The notes under the pieces were generated by a model that was not told where the DNA came from, searched no databases, and saw nothing but the letters and a program-made list of their open reading frames with translations. The position numbers were made by a program, and so were the translations under genes. DNA of 64,000 nucleotides. Origin: Amycolatopsis albispora. Its GTDB lineage: Bacteria > Actinomycetota > Actinomycetes > Mycobacteriales > Pseudonocardiaceae. Each line of letters starts with the position of its first letter. The stretch's first letter is position 1. This document shows, piece after piece, positions 1-7,968 of this stretch. The DNA lies in NCBI RefSeq assembly GCF_003312875.1, contig NZ_CP015163.1, positions 372,001 to 436,000 of the forward strand. Direction: 5' to 3'.

Positions 1-1001
1 TGCTTCTCCTCGGCTACCGGGCGCCAAAGCCTTTCGTACTCCAGCAGCCCCTGGCTGATCGGCCGTGCTCCGGCCAGCCGGTCGGCGAGCAGATACGCAC
101 CGGCGACGCCCAGCGAGGCGCCTTGTCCGGCCAGCAGGGACACGGCATGGCACGCGTCGCCGACCAGCACGACGTGTCCGCTGCTCCAGCGGGGCATCTC
201 GATCTGGGCGACTTGGTCGTAGTAGAGCTCGGTGGACGGCGGGCACCGATCGAGTGCTTCGGGTACCAGCCAACCCAGCTCGGCGTAGGCGTCGAGCACG
301 GCAGCGCGGGTGTCGTCCGGCAGGCTCGGATCCGGGGCCCGGTGCACGCCGAAGGTGGCGACGCGGCCAGCCGGTAGGGCGTAGAAGCCCATCTGGCTGC
401 CCATGGTGTCGGTCAGGCATGCCCGCCCGGCGACCGCGGCGCTGATCGCGGGGGAGTCGAAGGTGTAGGCCGCGGTGTGGAAGCCGAGATAACGGAGGAA
501 CCGGGATTCGTCCCCGAAGACCAGCCGCCGGACGGTGGAGTGGATGCCATCGGCGCCGACCAGGAGGTCGGCCTCCAGATCCGTGTTGTCGTCGAGGGTG
601 ATCCGCACGTGGTCACCGCGCTCGGCGACGGCGACCGGGCTGACGCCGAAGCGCTGGTCGACCGTGTCCGGTAACTGGTCGCGCAACACGCGCTCCAGGT
701 CGGGTCGCATGAGGTTCAGCAGCGGGCCGTGGGCGAACAGGCCGGGGCGTACGGTGGCGCGGCGCCGCCCGTCCGCGTCGACGTACCAAGCCTCCTCGAC
801 CGGGTGCGCCACACCTTCGAGCGCGGGGAGCAGGCCCATCGATTCGGCGGCATCGTAACCGGGCCCGAAGAAGTCGATCATGTACCCGTGCGTCCGGGGC
901 CCCGGCGCGCGTTCCAGCAGCACGACCTCGCCGCCGAGGTCCGACAGCCGGCCCGCCAGCGTGAGCCCGGCGATCCCGGCGCCGCAGATCACCGCCTTCA
1001 T
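1..1001 (-). CDS. FAD-dependent monooxygenase (partial, 3' end outside window)
   Basis: The gene starts at ATG 1001 and reads leftward off the window, so about 333 residues of the N-terminal and central part are seen. The N-terminus MKAVICGAGIAGLTLAGRLS is a Rossmann GxGxxG FAD-binding fold. A DG motif (LLVGADGIHSTVR, about residue 155) and a late GDACHA motif (LVGDACHAVS) complete the group A flavoprotein hydroxylase pattern (PHBH/TetX/UbiH superfamily), which hydroxylates aromatic or polyketide substrates with NAD(P)H and O2. The start overlaps the stop of the TetR gene by an ATGA, so the two are translationally coupled and the regulator probably controls this enzyme. The substrate cannot be told; a role in detoxification of an aromatic compound or antibiotic is an inference from the TetR pairing. 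Confidence 0.9.
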   Translation of the reverse strand, partial: MKAVICGAGIAGLTLAGRLSDLGGEVVLLERAPGPRTHGYMIDFFGPGYDAAESMGLLPALEGVAHPVEEAWYVDADGRRRATVRPGLFAHGPLLNLMRPDLERVLRDQLPDTVDQRFGVSPVAVAERGDHVRITLDDNTDLEADLLVGADGIHSTVRRLVFGDESRFLRYLGFHTAAYTFDSPAISAAVAGRACLTDTMGSQMGFYALPAGRVATFGVHRAPDPSLPDDTRAAVLDAYAELGWLVPEALDRCPPSTELYYDQVAQIEMPRWSSGHVVLVGDACHAVSLLAGQGASLGVAGAYLLADRLAGARPISQGLLEYERLWRPVAEEK

Positions 1002-1582
1002 CGCGGCGGCTCCTTGCTCGCGGTCGTGGTGAGCCGGCGCAGCACGGTCGCCAGTTGCGCCGTGTCCGGGTCCGAGCCCAGCCCGCGGTGCAAGAGCAGC
1101 CCATCGACCGATGCCATCACCACGGCCGCGGTCTCCGCGGCCGCGGGCACCCCGTGTTCGCCCAGCCATCGACCGAACCGCTGCCGGAACTCCCCGGCCA
1201 CCGCGGCGATCCGCTCGCGGAGTTCGTCGTCCCTGGTCGCCGCCAGGTATGCCTCGATGAACAGCAGCGACGTCTGGTCGCCGCCGGAGTACTGGTCCAG
1301 GGACGCGAGGATCCCTTCGACCGCCGCGGCCGGGGTGCCCGCACCGTCGAGCGCTTTGTCCACTTCGGACAGTACTGCGCGCATGCGGCCGATCACCGCC
1401 TCGTGGAGTAACGCGGGTATCGAGGAGAAGTGGTAGTGCACGACGCTTGGTGTCACCCCCGCGCGTTCGGCGAGCACCCGGGTGCTCACCGCGGGCCAGC
1501 CGCGTTCGGGAATGAGTTCGACCGCGGCGGCCAGTAGTCGCTCGCGCACCTCCCGGCCCCGTTCCGCGGCTGGGGAAGCCAT
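998..1582 (-). CDS. TetR/AcrR family transcriptional regulator
   Basis: This 194-aa protein has an N-terminal TetR helix-turn-helix at about residues 28-50 (VSTRVLAERAGVTPSVVHYH), followed by an all-helical ligand-binding domain of normal length. It is expected to be a dimeric repressor released by a small ligand. It lies immediately upstream of the FAD monooxygenase and shares an ATGA overlap with it, the usual layout of a repressor cotranscribed with the enzyme it controls. No operator palindrome was identified in the DNA upstream of its start. The family is certain; the ligand is unknown. Confidence 0.9.
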   Translation of the reverse strand: MASPAAERGREVRERLLAAAVELIPERGWPAVSTRVLAERAGVTPSVVHYHFSSIPALLHEAVIGRMRAVLSEVDKALDGAGTPAAAVEGILASLDQYSGGDQTSLLFIEAYLAATRDDELRERIAAVAGEFRQRFGRWLGEHGVPAAAETAAVVMASVDGLLLHRGLGSDPDTAQLATVLRRLTTTASKEPPR

Positions 1583-2064
1583 CGTCCGCCACCTCCAGGG
1601 CGATCGTCCTGTACGACTGCCCTAACCGTAGGGCGTCCGCCGGTCGCGGCGCAACAGCGGTCCGGCCTGCCCACGAGGCTTGGCGGGAGTCCGTTGAGTA
1701 CTCCGCAGCTCGCCACGGCAAACCCGTGCGGGTCGTACCGCATCCCGCGGCCGGGGACGCTGCGCTCCGCTCCGACAGGTTTTCCATCACCAGCAGGCTT
1801 CTCGCCACGCTGGACCGCTACCCGGCTGTCAGCGTGGACACCGGTCCGCTTTTCTGCCCTGACCTCGGGAATCCGCTGTCGCACGCGCAAGATGCCGCCT
1901 TGTTCGTCGTGGCGAGGCGTGCCTCGAGCGCGGCTGTGCGCCGCCGGCTTCACCGCGTGCCCTGTCCGGTTGCCTTCGTCGGCGATCGATCCGGAGCTGC
2001 TGGGCTCGATGAGCTTTCCCGATCCGCCCGCGAGGATCCGGAAACGCGTTGAACACGCCGCGGG
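1583..2064. other. 482-bp stretch with no supported gene
   Basis: This lies between the TetR start and the end of a frameshifted lipoprotein gene. Open frames exist on both strands (for example plus 1726-2052), but their translations match no family I recognise and are rich in Arg and Ser, as expected from chance frames in high-GC DNA. The part next to 1582 must carry the TetR promoter; I see no clear -35/-10 pair or palindrome. Confidence 0.5.
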
Positions 2065-2639
2065 TCAGCCTTCGACCGGCGGGGCGTCGAGGCAGGAGTA
2101 GTGAGCGGGTTCGTCGCGCTCGCCGCGTCCTTGCACCGTGGCCTGCACGGTGCCGGTTCCCGCGTCGGTGAAGGTGAACGTCACCGGCACGGTCGTGCCC
2201 GCGGGCACTTCCCGGGTGAACCCGCTCAGGGTGAGGTAGTACGGCGGGTGCCCGGTCACTTCCTGGGTGCCTGTCGTGGGCACGGTGCCACCGCGCAGGG
2301 TATGGCGGGCACGGTTTCGGCCTCGCCGTCGCATGCCTGATCCCACTGCAGCCGGACCTGTTCGGCGACGCTGCTGGACACCGCGATAAGACTGTCCTGA
2401 ATGGACTCGTCGGTGAACAGCGACACAGCCAGCCGTGCGTCCTCGCCGCGTTGGTAGGTTCCGTCCGCGGGCCGTTCGATGTAGACGTTGCGCAACTTGA
2501 CCGGGCCGATCTCGGCGTTGGTGCCCATGGTGCCCGCGCCCTGCCCGTGCTCGAGCGGGTCTCCGCATCCGGCGACTCCGGCCGGAACGAGCACGCACAG
2601 GAGCAACCACGCACGGCGCGCGAGTGCTGAGGCGGTCAT
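2065..2639 (-). pseudogene. lipoprotein gene with a single-base frameshift
   Basis: The start is ATG 2639, overlapping the stop of the upstream DUF4232 gene (ATGA). The first frame gives a lipoprotein signal ending VAGC (MTASALARRAWLLLCVLVPA then GVAGCG) and a soluble domain (NAEIGPVKLRNVYIERPADG). That frame goes out of register after VPAIP. The next frame continues convincingly with TREVPAGTTVPVTFTFTDAG and ends at the stop at 2065. Adding one C to the C-run (GGG at 2298-2300 on the plus strand) joins both halves into one protein of about 191 aa. It resembles small actinobacterial secreted lipoproteins with a beta-sandwich (PCu(A)C-like/LpqE-like); this assignment is tentative. It is either a true frameshift or a homopolymer sequencing error. 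Confidence 0.7.
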
Positions 2640-3187
2640 CGTGCGGTGTACGCGCCGCCGCCCAGCCAGCCGTGCTGGCAGACGGGCCCGAAAGACCACG
2701 GCACCGGGATCAGCCCGGCCCGGTCGGGCGGGGTGACCTCCAAGCGCTCCGGCTCCGGCTGGCACGGGCCGTCGGCCGGTTCCTCCGGCGCGCGGACCAC
2801 TGTCCAGTGCAATTCGCGTTGTGCCGCATCACCTTGGGCGAGCACCACCGGCGTGGGCGCCGGATCGGGTTCGCGCCACGAATCGGTGGGCAGGGCAGTG
2901 TCGTCGGCGTCCGCGAGCCGTAGATCGCCGTAACCGTCGACGGTGCAGGCGGGGCCGGACTTGTTGGTCAGCACGAGAGTGGCGTAGCGCTGCCCGGCAC
3001 CTGGTGAGCCGGGCTCGAGCGTGCCGGTGAGCTGGTCGGCCGCGCACGAGGGTGCCGCGATCGGGTTCGTCGCGCTGGTCTCGCCGACCTGGACATCCGC
3101 TCGTTCCGGGGAAGGTGTGGCGGGTTCGCAGGCGGCCACCGATGTCGCACACAGACCGGCCGTCACGAGCACTCCTGTCAATTTCAT
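2636..3187 (-). CDS. DUF4232 family lipoprotein
   Basis: This 183-aa secreted lipoprotein starts at ATG 3187 with an AGAGGA ribosome site just upstream. The signal peptide ends in a lipobox around Ala-Ala-Cys (SVAAC, Cys about residue 20). The mature part has the DUF4232 pattern: a Cys pair separated by a domain core (APSCAADQLTG ... GPACTVDGYGDLRL) and a C-terminal PVCQHGWLGGG. The function of DUF4232 is unknown; it sits on the outer face of the membrane. It is paralogous to the protein encoded at 6275-6844 and is translationally coupled to the frameshifted lipoprotein downstream. Confidence 0.88.
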   Translation of the reverse strand: MKLTGVLVTAGLCATSVAACEPATPSPERADVQVGETSATNPIAAPSCAADQLTGTLEPGSPGAGQRYATLVLTNKSGPACTVDGYGDLRLADADDTALPTDSWREPDPAPTPVVLAQGDAAQRELHWTVVRAPEEPADGPCQPEPERLEVTPPDRAGLIPVPWSFGPVCQHGWLGGGAYTAR

Positions 3188-3357
3188 CGGTTCCTCTCCG
3201 AAAAAATGATCGATTCACCGCGTCACCGGCCAGCGCACCGACCAGTGCCGTCGCACCGAGCACGATGGTCATCGCGGTCCACACGACCACCGCGAGACCG
3301 CTTGCTGCCGGGTCCAGCGTGCGGGCGAAGTCCGGATCTCCGGGGCGGTGTCATGCA
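3188..3357 (-). pseudogene. possible remnant of a small membrane protein gene
   Basis: An ATG at 3357 overlaps the end of the universal stress gene and gives MHDTAPEIRTSPAR before running into a stop. The adjacent frame continues with a plausible membrane helix (AVVVWTAMTIVLGATALVGA). One base of frame change would join them into a small one-helix protein, but the joined frame finds no convenient stop before the next gene. The evidence is weak; it could be a chance frame. Confidence 0.25.
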
Positions 3358-4253
3358 TGGCCTTCCCCGGTGTCTCGCAGCACGGCCACCGGGCAGGGAG
3401 CGTGGTACAGCACCGCGTGGCTGACCGAACCGAGGAAGACACGCCCCACCGCCCCGCGGCCATGGCTGCCGACCACGAGCAGCCGTGCGTGCTCGGCCAA
3501 TTCCGTCAGGATCTGCGCGGGGTGCTCGGCCACGAACCGCACCTCGCTGCGCACCTCGGGGAAACGCGCGGCGAACTTGTCGAGGTGAGCCCGGACCGCG
3601 GCCTCCGCCTGCGTGTCTTGCCGTTCTCGCCCGACCGGGGCCATCGGAGCGCTGGCCAGCAGTCCCGCCTGCCAGTCCGTCCAGGCGTGCACCGCCAGCA
3701 GCGGCAACCCGTGCCCGGCCGCGAATTCGAACGCGAACTCCACCGCACGATCACTGACCGCCGAACCGTCCACGCCGACCACCACCGGCGCGTCCGCGGC
3801 CGCCGGCTCCTCGCCGCGGACCACGACCCCCGGCTGAACGGCTGTGCGCACCAACTCCGCGGCGGTCGACCCCAGCAGTGCCCGTGGCAAGGCGCTGAGG
3901 CCCGACGAGCCCACCACGATCAGCGAAGCCCCGGCCTCCTCGGCGAGCGCGGGCAGGGCCACGCCCGCCCTGCCCTCGGGCAGCACGGTGTCCACTGCCA
4001 GCTCGGGATGGGATTTGCCGCAGTGGTCGGCCATCTCATCGAGCTGGTACTCCGCCTGCTCGCGGATCCGGGTGCCCTCGACCTCGTCCGCGCTGGTCCA
4101 GCCCTGCATGACCGGCGGCGCCGACACGAAGCACTGCGCGATCAACAAAGTGCCCCGCCGCCGCACCGCCTCCTCGGCCGCCCACTCGACAGCACGGCGA
4201 GAACCGTTCGACCCGTCGAATCCGGCCAAGATCGAGCCAACAGGAATGGTCAT
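3351..4253 (-). CDS. tandem universal stress protein (UspA) family
   Basis: This 300-aa protein is made of two UspA domains (about residues 1-148 and 152-300). Each begins with a beta strand and Asp (ILAGFDGSNGS, VVVGVDGSAVS) and ends with the ATP-binding G-2x-G-9x-G(S/T) loop (VVGSSGLSALPRALLGSTA and VVGSHGRGAVGRVFLGSVS). The start at 4253 is chosen because AAGGAGG lies 5-6 bases upstream; longer in-frame extensions have no family similarity. Such proteins bind ATP and are induced in dormancy, hypoxia or stress in actinobacteria. It is transcribed divergently from the PRC-barrel remnant. Confidence 0.92.
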   Translation of the reverse strand: MTIPVGSILAGFDGSNGSRRAVEWAAEEAVRRRGTLLIAQCFVSAPPVMQGWTSADEVEGTRIREQAEYQLDEMADHCGKSHPELAVDTVLPEGRAGVALPALAEEAGASLIVVGSSGLSALPRALLGSTAAELVRTAVQPGVVVRGEEPAAADAPVVVGVDGSAVSDRAVEFAFEFAAGHGLPLLAVHAWTDWQAGLLASAPMAPVGRERQDTQAEAAVRAHLDKFAARFPEVRSEVRFVAEHPAQILTELAEHARLLVVGSHGRGAVGRVFLGSVSHAVLYHAPCPVAVLRDTGEGHA

Positions 4254-4471
4254 GTCCGCCTCCTTCGCCTTCGGTACGGTGAAATGCCAGGAAACTCCTT
4301 GTCGCGTTCCCCCGTCCTCACAGCCATACACGTAGCCACCACCCTCGTGACCGGCCCGTAACCTGTCTCGCTCGCGAACCTTGCGATTACCTGACAACCG
4401 ACGAATTCCCGTTCCGGTGCGAGATCCACTGGGTAGGCCGCGCGTGACACAGGGAAGGAGCCTCGTGATGA

Positions 4472-4666
4472 ATGAAAATCGCAGAGGAAGTCCTCGACCG
4501 GAATGCGAACAAGATCGGTGAGATCGACGGATTAATGATCGACCAAGACGAGCGCAGGGTCCGGCTGCCGGAATTGGCATCCGGCGGCTTTCTTGGTATC
4601 GGCGCGCAAGAGGTGCATATCGACAGCGATCGCGATCAAGCACGGCCCACACCGGATCGGCACGTG
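4472..4666 (+). pseudogene. truncated PRC-barrel domain gene
   Basis: Starting at ATG 4472 (GGGAAGGAG at 4452-4460), the frame encodes VLDRNANKIGEIDGLMIDQD followed by ERRVR and SGGFLGIG, the signature of actinobacterial PRC-barrel stress proteins. After about 60 residues the domain collapses: the segment normally between GFLGIG and the HIDSDRDQ tail is missing, and no domain end or stop follows. The frame runs on into the lipoprotein signal of the next gene. It is best read as a decayed PRC-barrel gene with an internal deletion, not a fusion protein. Confidence 0.65.
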
Positions 4667-4696
4667 TTCAGACAGCGCACCGGGGTATCGCTTCAC

Positions 4697-5708
4697 ATGG
4701 CCAACTTCAGAAACGGTGTGCTCGCGCTGTCAGCGGCGGCGATGCTGCCCCTGACTGCCTGCACACCCGGCAACGAACCCAGTTCCGCCACCGCCCACCC
4801 CGCCGAATCCGGCGACCGCCGAACCCGGCGGGTACGCCGCTGTCGTCGAGCGGCTGAGTCCCAGCGTGGTGACCATCCAGGCCGCCGGCGGCATCGGCAG
4901 CGGCGTGGTCCTGCGCGAGGACGTCGTGATGACCAACGCACATGTCGTCGGCGAAACTCGGGAGGTCACCGTGGCCTATGCCGACGGGAGCCGATCGCCG
5001 GGGACGGTGCTGGCCACCGACGAGGTGACCGACCTGGCCGTGGTGCGCAGCGAACGCGGCGGGCTGCCCGTTCCCGAGTTCCGCCAGGAACTACCACAAC
5101 CCGGTGAGGTGGCGCTCGCCATCGGCAGTCCGCTGGGATTCGAGAACACCGTCACGGCCGGGATCGTTTCGGGGCTGCACCGGCAGCTTCCGGGATCGGC
5201 GGCCCAGACCCGTTCGCTGGTCGATCTCGTGCAGACCGACGCACCGATCTCGCCCGGCAATTCCGGTGGCGCGCTGCTCGACGCGCAAGGGCGGGTGATC
5301 GGGATCAACGAAGCCGACTTGCCGCCCGAGACCGGCGCGGTCTCCCTCGGATTCGCCATTCCGTCGGCCACCGCCCTCGACATCGCCGAGCAGCTGCTGG
5401 CCGATGGCACCGCCACTCATCCCTACCTCGGGGTGTCGGTGCGCCCGCTCACCCCGCCCATCAAGGAAAAGCTCGGGTTGGTGGCCGACCACGGCGTGGT
5501 GGTCGGCGCGGTCGACGACAACAGTCCCGCCGCCTCGGCCGGTGTCCGGGCCGGCGACGTCATCACCGAGTTCGGCGGTGCCCAGATCCGCACGGTGGAG
5601 GACCCGCTCACCGCGCTGAGGAAAACCAAGGCGGGCGAATCGGTTCCGCTCGTGGTCCTCCGTGACGGCCAGCGACACGAGCAGGCCGTCACGATCGAAT
5701 CCAGGTGA
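4697..5708 (+). pseudogene. HtrA/DegP-like PDZ serine protease, apparent frameshift near the N-terminus
   Basis: The trypsin-like protease domain and C-terminal PDZ domain are intact in the frame ending at 5708. Counting from GTG 4866, the catalytic His26 (TNAHVV), Asp56 (TDLAVV) and Ser133 (GNSGG) are present, and the PDZ covers about residues 185-280 (HPYLGVSVRP ... AGVRAGDVITEFGG). The start at 4866 is inside the domain. A proper lipoprotein signal (MANFRNGVLALSAAAMLPLT then AC, Cys22) begins at ATG 4697 in another frame, and the protease frame reads Pro-rich linker then AVVERLSPSVVTIQ upstream of 4866. A one-base frame change between about 4751 and 4832 is needed to join them. Without it no secreted protease is made. 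It may be a sequencing error or real decay. Confidence 0.75.
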
Positions 5709-5731
5709 CCGGCCGAAAGGAACTCGCACAA

Positions 5732-6130
5732 ATGCGCATCCAGACACCAGGTGGCCTCCGCCGGCGGTGCGCCATCGGCACAGCCGCGGTCCTGGTTGCC
5801 ACGGCCACCGGCTGCGGCAACCCACCCGACACGGATCCACCACCCGGGATGTCCCCGCCCACGGTGAGCACCAGCCCGACCCCGACCGAAGGGCCACCGT
5901 CCGGCGAAACCGGTGAAGTACGGGTGACCGGCACGGTCGAAGCCGGTGTGGAACCCGGCTGCCTGCTGCTCGAGACCGGCACCACCCGCTACCTGCTGAT
6001 CGGCGGCGACCGAAGCCAGCTCCAACCACAGCGACGCATGACCATCACCGGAAGCACCCACCCGGGCGCACCCACCACCTGCATGGAAGGCGTTCCCCTC
6101 ACCGTCGAGGAAATCAGTCCAGCGGCGTGA
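5732..6130 (+). CDS. small lipoprotein of unknown function
   Basis: This 132-aa protein has an N-terminal signal (LRRRCAIGTAAVLVATATGC), lipobox Cys at residue 28, a Pro/Thr-rich linker and a compact C-terminal beta domain (VRVTGTVEAGVEPGCLLLET ... RMTITGS). ATG 5732 is preferred, with GAAAGGA at 5715-5721; a GTG at 5705 overlapping the protease stop (GTGA) is the alternative. It follows the HtrA gene closely and is probably cotranscribed. The C-terminal part resembles an OB-like/DUF5818-type fold seen in small actinobacterial lipoproteins, but I do not assign a function. Confidence 0.75.
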   Translation: MRIQTPGGLRRRCAIGTAAVLVATATGCGNPPDTDPPPGMSPPTVSTSPTPTEGPPSGETGEVRVTGTVEAGVEPGCLLLETGTTRYLLIGGDRSQLQPQRRMTITGSTHPGAPTTCMEGVPLTVEEISPAA

Positions 6131-6188
6131 TCGGCGCAAGCGATTGGCTACGCCTGCCGAGATTCGCCGTCGCTGGCCCGGAAACCGT

Positions 6189-6213
6189 GTCGTTGCACGG
6201 GGCCCGGTGCGAC
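6189..6213. terminator. possible hairpin between convergent genes
   Basis: GTCG-TT-GCAC and GTGC-GAC can pair around a GC-rich loop in the 144-bp gap between the convergent lipoprotein genes. There is no T-run. The position fits a bidirectional terminator, but the structure is modest. Confidence 0.25.
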
Positions 6214-6274
6214 TGTCCGATTCAGACACCGAGATTCGGCGCGTTCCTGGTTGTTCGGTCGGGGCGAACCTGAG

Positions 6275-6844
6275 CTATGGGCGGGCGTTGCTGGTGCTTT
6301 CGGTGAACGCGCCGCCGGCGATCCAGCCGCCGCGGCAGACCGGGCCCAGTGACCACGGCACGCCGAAGCTTTCCGCCTGGTCCGGCGGCGTGACCTCCAA
6401 GCGGACCGCTTCCGGCTGGCACGGCCCGTCCGCCGGCTCGCCTTTGCCGGGGCGCGCCGACCAGCGCAGTTCCCGGACCGCCGCCTCGCCGGGGTCGAGC
6501 ACCACCTCGGTGGCCGCCGGGTGCGGCTGGCGCCAGGCGTCCGTCGGCACGGTCCTGGCGTCGGCGCCGAGCAGGCGCAGGTCGCCGTATCCGTTGAGCG
6601 CGCAAGGGGAATCACCGCGGTTGGTCACTTCGAGCGTGGCGCGGCGGTGGCCGACTTCGGGGGAGCCGGGCCGGAGCCGCCCGGACAGCTGCGAGGCCGG
6701 GCAAGCTGGCAGGCCGCTCGCCGTCACCGTTGTCGTGCGCGGGGGTGTCTCCGTGGTTTCCGGTGGCACCAGGGGTTTTGTGCCGCAACCACTGACTACG
6801 AACGCGCACGCCCCTGCCGAGGCGAGGACACGCATCCCGCGCAT
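6275..6844 (-). CDS. DUF4232 family lipoprotein (paralogue)
   Basis: This 189-aa protein starts at ATG 6844 with GGAAAGG six bases upstream. The signal peptide ends VVSGC (lipobox), followed by a Thr/Pro linker and a DUF4232 domain: LPACPASQLSGRLRPGSPEV, CALNGYGDLRLLG, then WSLGPVCRGGWIAGGAFTES. It is clearly paralogous to the protein at 2636-3187, with the same Cys positions and the same C-terminal PVCxxGWxxGGA motif. Two copies within 4 kb suggest a local duplication later separated by the stress/HtrA genes. The function is unknown; it is anchored on the outer membrane face. Confidence 0.88.
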   Translation of the reverse strand: MRGMRVLASAGACAFVVSGCGTKPLVPPETTETPPRTTTVTASGLPACPASQLSGRLRPGSPEVGHRRATLEVTNRGDSPCALNGYGDLRLLGADARTVPTDAWRQPHPAATEVVLDPGEAAVRELRWSARPGKGEPADGPCQPEAVRLEVTPPDQAESFGVPWSLGPVCRGGWIAGGAFTESTSNARP

Positions 6845-6963
6845 GAACGCCCTTTCCGGTGAACTCCTCCGTGCGCGACGGTAGCAGCGGGAAACGGCCG
6901 GATCCGGGGTGAAACCTTGCGCTCTCCTGACAATCCGGCGCGCCCACCGGAGCAGGCGGCCGA

Positions 6964-6981
6964 TCGTCAGCCAGTCGTCAG
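6964..6981 (+). promoter_or_regulatory. tandem TCGTCAG box, likely OmpR-type regulator site
   Basis: Two perfect copies of TCGTCAG are separated by four bases (11-bp period), the arrangement used by PhoB/PhoP/OmpR-family regulators. It lies just upstream of the operon that carries an OmpR-type response regulator. A nearly identical box (only one spacer base differs) sits at the far end of the same operon at 9476-9493. Confidence 0.6.
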
Positions 6982-7015
6982 TTCGAATTGGGCGAGCGGC
7001 GGTGACGATGGTGGG

Positions 7016-7219
7016 GTGGAGGAACTGGTGAGCAAGGTGGTTCGCGAACTCGCGACGGAGTTCGGCGGCACGGTGCCGCCGTCCGGGGTGGTCAGCACGG
7101 TGGTCGCGGCCAAACGGGATCTCGACGGCCAGATCGTGCCGGAGGCGATGGAGGAGATGCTGCACCGGCTGGCGCGTTTCCGGCTGGCCCGCTGGGACAA
7201 CCGGCGAAGCCGGGCATGA
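7016..7219 (+). CDS. small three-helix-bundle domain protein
   Basis: About 67 aa from GTG 7016 (VEELVSKVVRELATEFGG) with an amphipathic helix, a short linker starting PPSGV, and further helices ending RLARWDNRRS. The size and pattern match small actinobacterial proteins annotated as three-helix-bundle dimerisation domain, often next to regulators; the role is unknown. The start is uncertain (GTG 7016 or GTG 7028). The tandem TCGTCAG box lies 35 bp upstream, so the gene is probably first in the two-component operon. Confidence 0.55.
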   Translation: MEELVSKVVRELATEFGGTVPPSGVVSTVVAAKRDLDGQIVPEAMEEMLHRLARFRLARWDNRRSRA

Positions 7220-7267
7220 GCGACGGGATCGCGGTGCCGTGTGATAATCGGCCGCCGGAGGTGGACG

Positions 7268-7294
7268 ATGATCCTGGCGCGGGCTGGCTCATGA
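7268..7294 (+). CDS. 8-codon leader ORF before the response regulator
   Basis: GGAGGTGG (7257-7264) sits three bases before ATG 7268, which encodes MILARAGS and stops at a TGA overlapping the response-regulator ATG (ATGA at 7291). The response regulator itself has no Shine-Dalgarno at normal spacing, so this micro-ORF probably delivers ribosomes to it. It is too short to be a functional protein. Confidence 0.45.
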   Translation: MILARAGS

Positions 7295-7968
7295 CCGCGG
7301 TGCTGCTGGTCGAGGACGACGAGCACATCCGCGAAGCGCTCGGGCTTTCCTTGGCCGACCACGGTTTCGACGTGGTGGAGGCGGTTTCGGGGGAGCAGGC
7401 GCTGTCGGTGGTCGAGTCCACGCCGGTCGACGTGGTGCTGCTGGACCTGATGCTGCCGGGGATCGACGGCATGACGGTGTGCCGGTCCCTGCGGTCCCGC
7501 GGTGACCTGCCGATCATCATGGTCACCGCCCGCACCGACACCCGCGACGTGATCGACGGCCTGGAGGCGGGCGCGGACGACTACGTGACCAAACCGCTGA
7601 TCGCGGGGGAGTTGGCGGCCCGCATCCGCGCCTTGCTGCGGCGCCGGGGTCCCGGCCGCACGGAACTGGTGGCCGGCGCGCTGAAAATCCACCCGGGAAC
7701 CGGCGAGGTCGTCCGTGACGGGGAGCCGCTGCACCTGACCAGGACCGAGTTCCGCCTGCTGTCCGAACTCGCCGCCGCCGGCGGGGACGTGGTGACCAGG
7801 GAGCAGCTGCTCCAGCGGGTCTGGGGGTACGACTACTTCGGCGACACGCGCCTGCTCGACGTGCACATCCGCCGGTTGCGCCGCAAGGTGGAGCTGGATC
7901 CGGACGAGCCCGCGCTGGTGCTCACCGTACGCGGCGTCGGCTACCGGGTGCACCAGGACGCCGGATGA
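7291..7968 (+). CDS. OmpR/PhoB family response regulator
   Basis: A 225-aa regulator with a receiver domain (VLLVEDD acidic pair, phospho-acceptor Asp52 in VVLLDLMLPG, Thr in MVTART, Lys in YVTKPL) and a C-terminal winged-helix Trans_reg_C domain (HLTRTEFRLLSELAAAGG ... RGVGYRV). ATG 7291 is chosen over ATG 7216 because receivers begin two or three residues before LLVEDD and a leader ORF ends there by ATGA. An ATG at 7216 overlapping the previous stop would add 25 unconserved residues. It is coupled by ATGA to the sensor kinase downstream. It probably binds the tandem TCGTCAG boxes flanking the operon (inference). Confidence 0.93.
   Translation: MTAVLLVEDDEHIREALGLSLADHGFDVVEAVSGEQALSVVESTPVDVVLLDLMLPGIDGMTVCRSLRSRGDLPIIMVTARTDTRDVIDGLEAGADDYVTKPLIAGELAARIRALLRRRGPGRTELVAGALKIHPGTGEVVRDGEPLHLTRTEFRLLSELAAAGGDVVTREQLLQRVWGYDYFGDTRLLDVHIRRLRRKVELDPDEPALVLTVRGVGYRVHQDAG

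Noticed and set aside
1726..2052. Open frame of 108 aa in the first gap
   Set aside because: No family resemblance, no ribosome site, and overlapped by open frames on the other strand, as is common in high-GC DNA.
4472..5107. One continuous 211-aa protein starting as PRC-barrel and ending Arg-rich
   Set aside because: The frame crosses a decayed PRC domain, a lipoprotein signal peptide and then nonsense beneath the protease frame; it is the result of frame damage, not a fusion.
7216..7290. Upstream ATG of the response regulator (ATGA with the previous gene)
   Set aside because: It adds 25 unconserved residues before the receiver; ATG 7291 fits the family length and a leader ORF ends on it.
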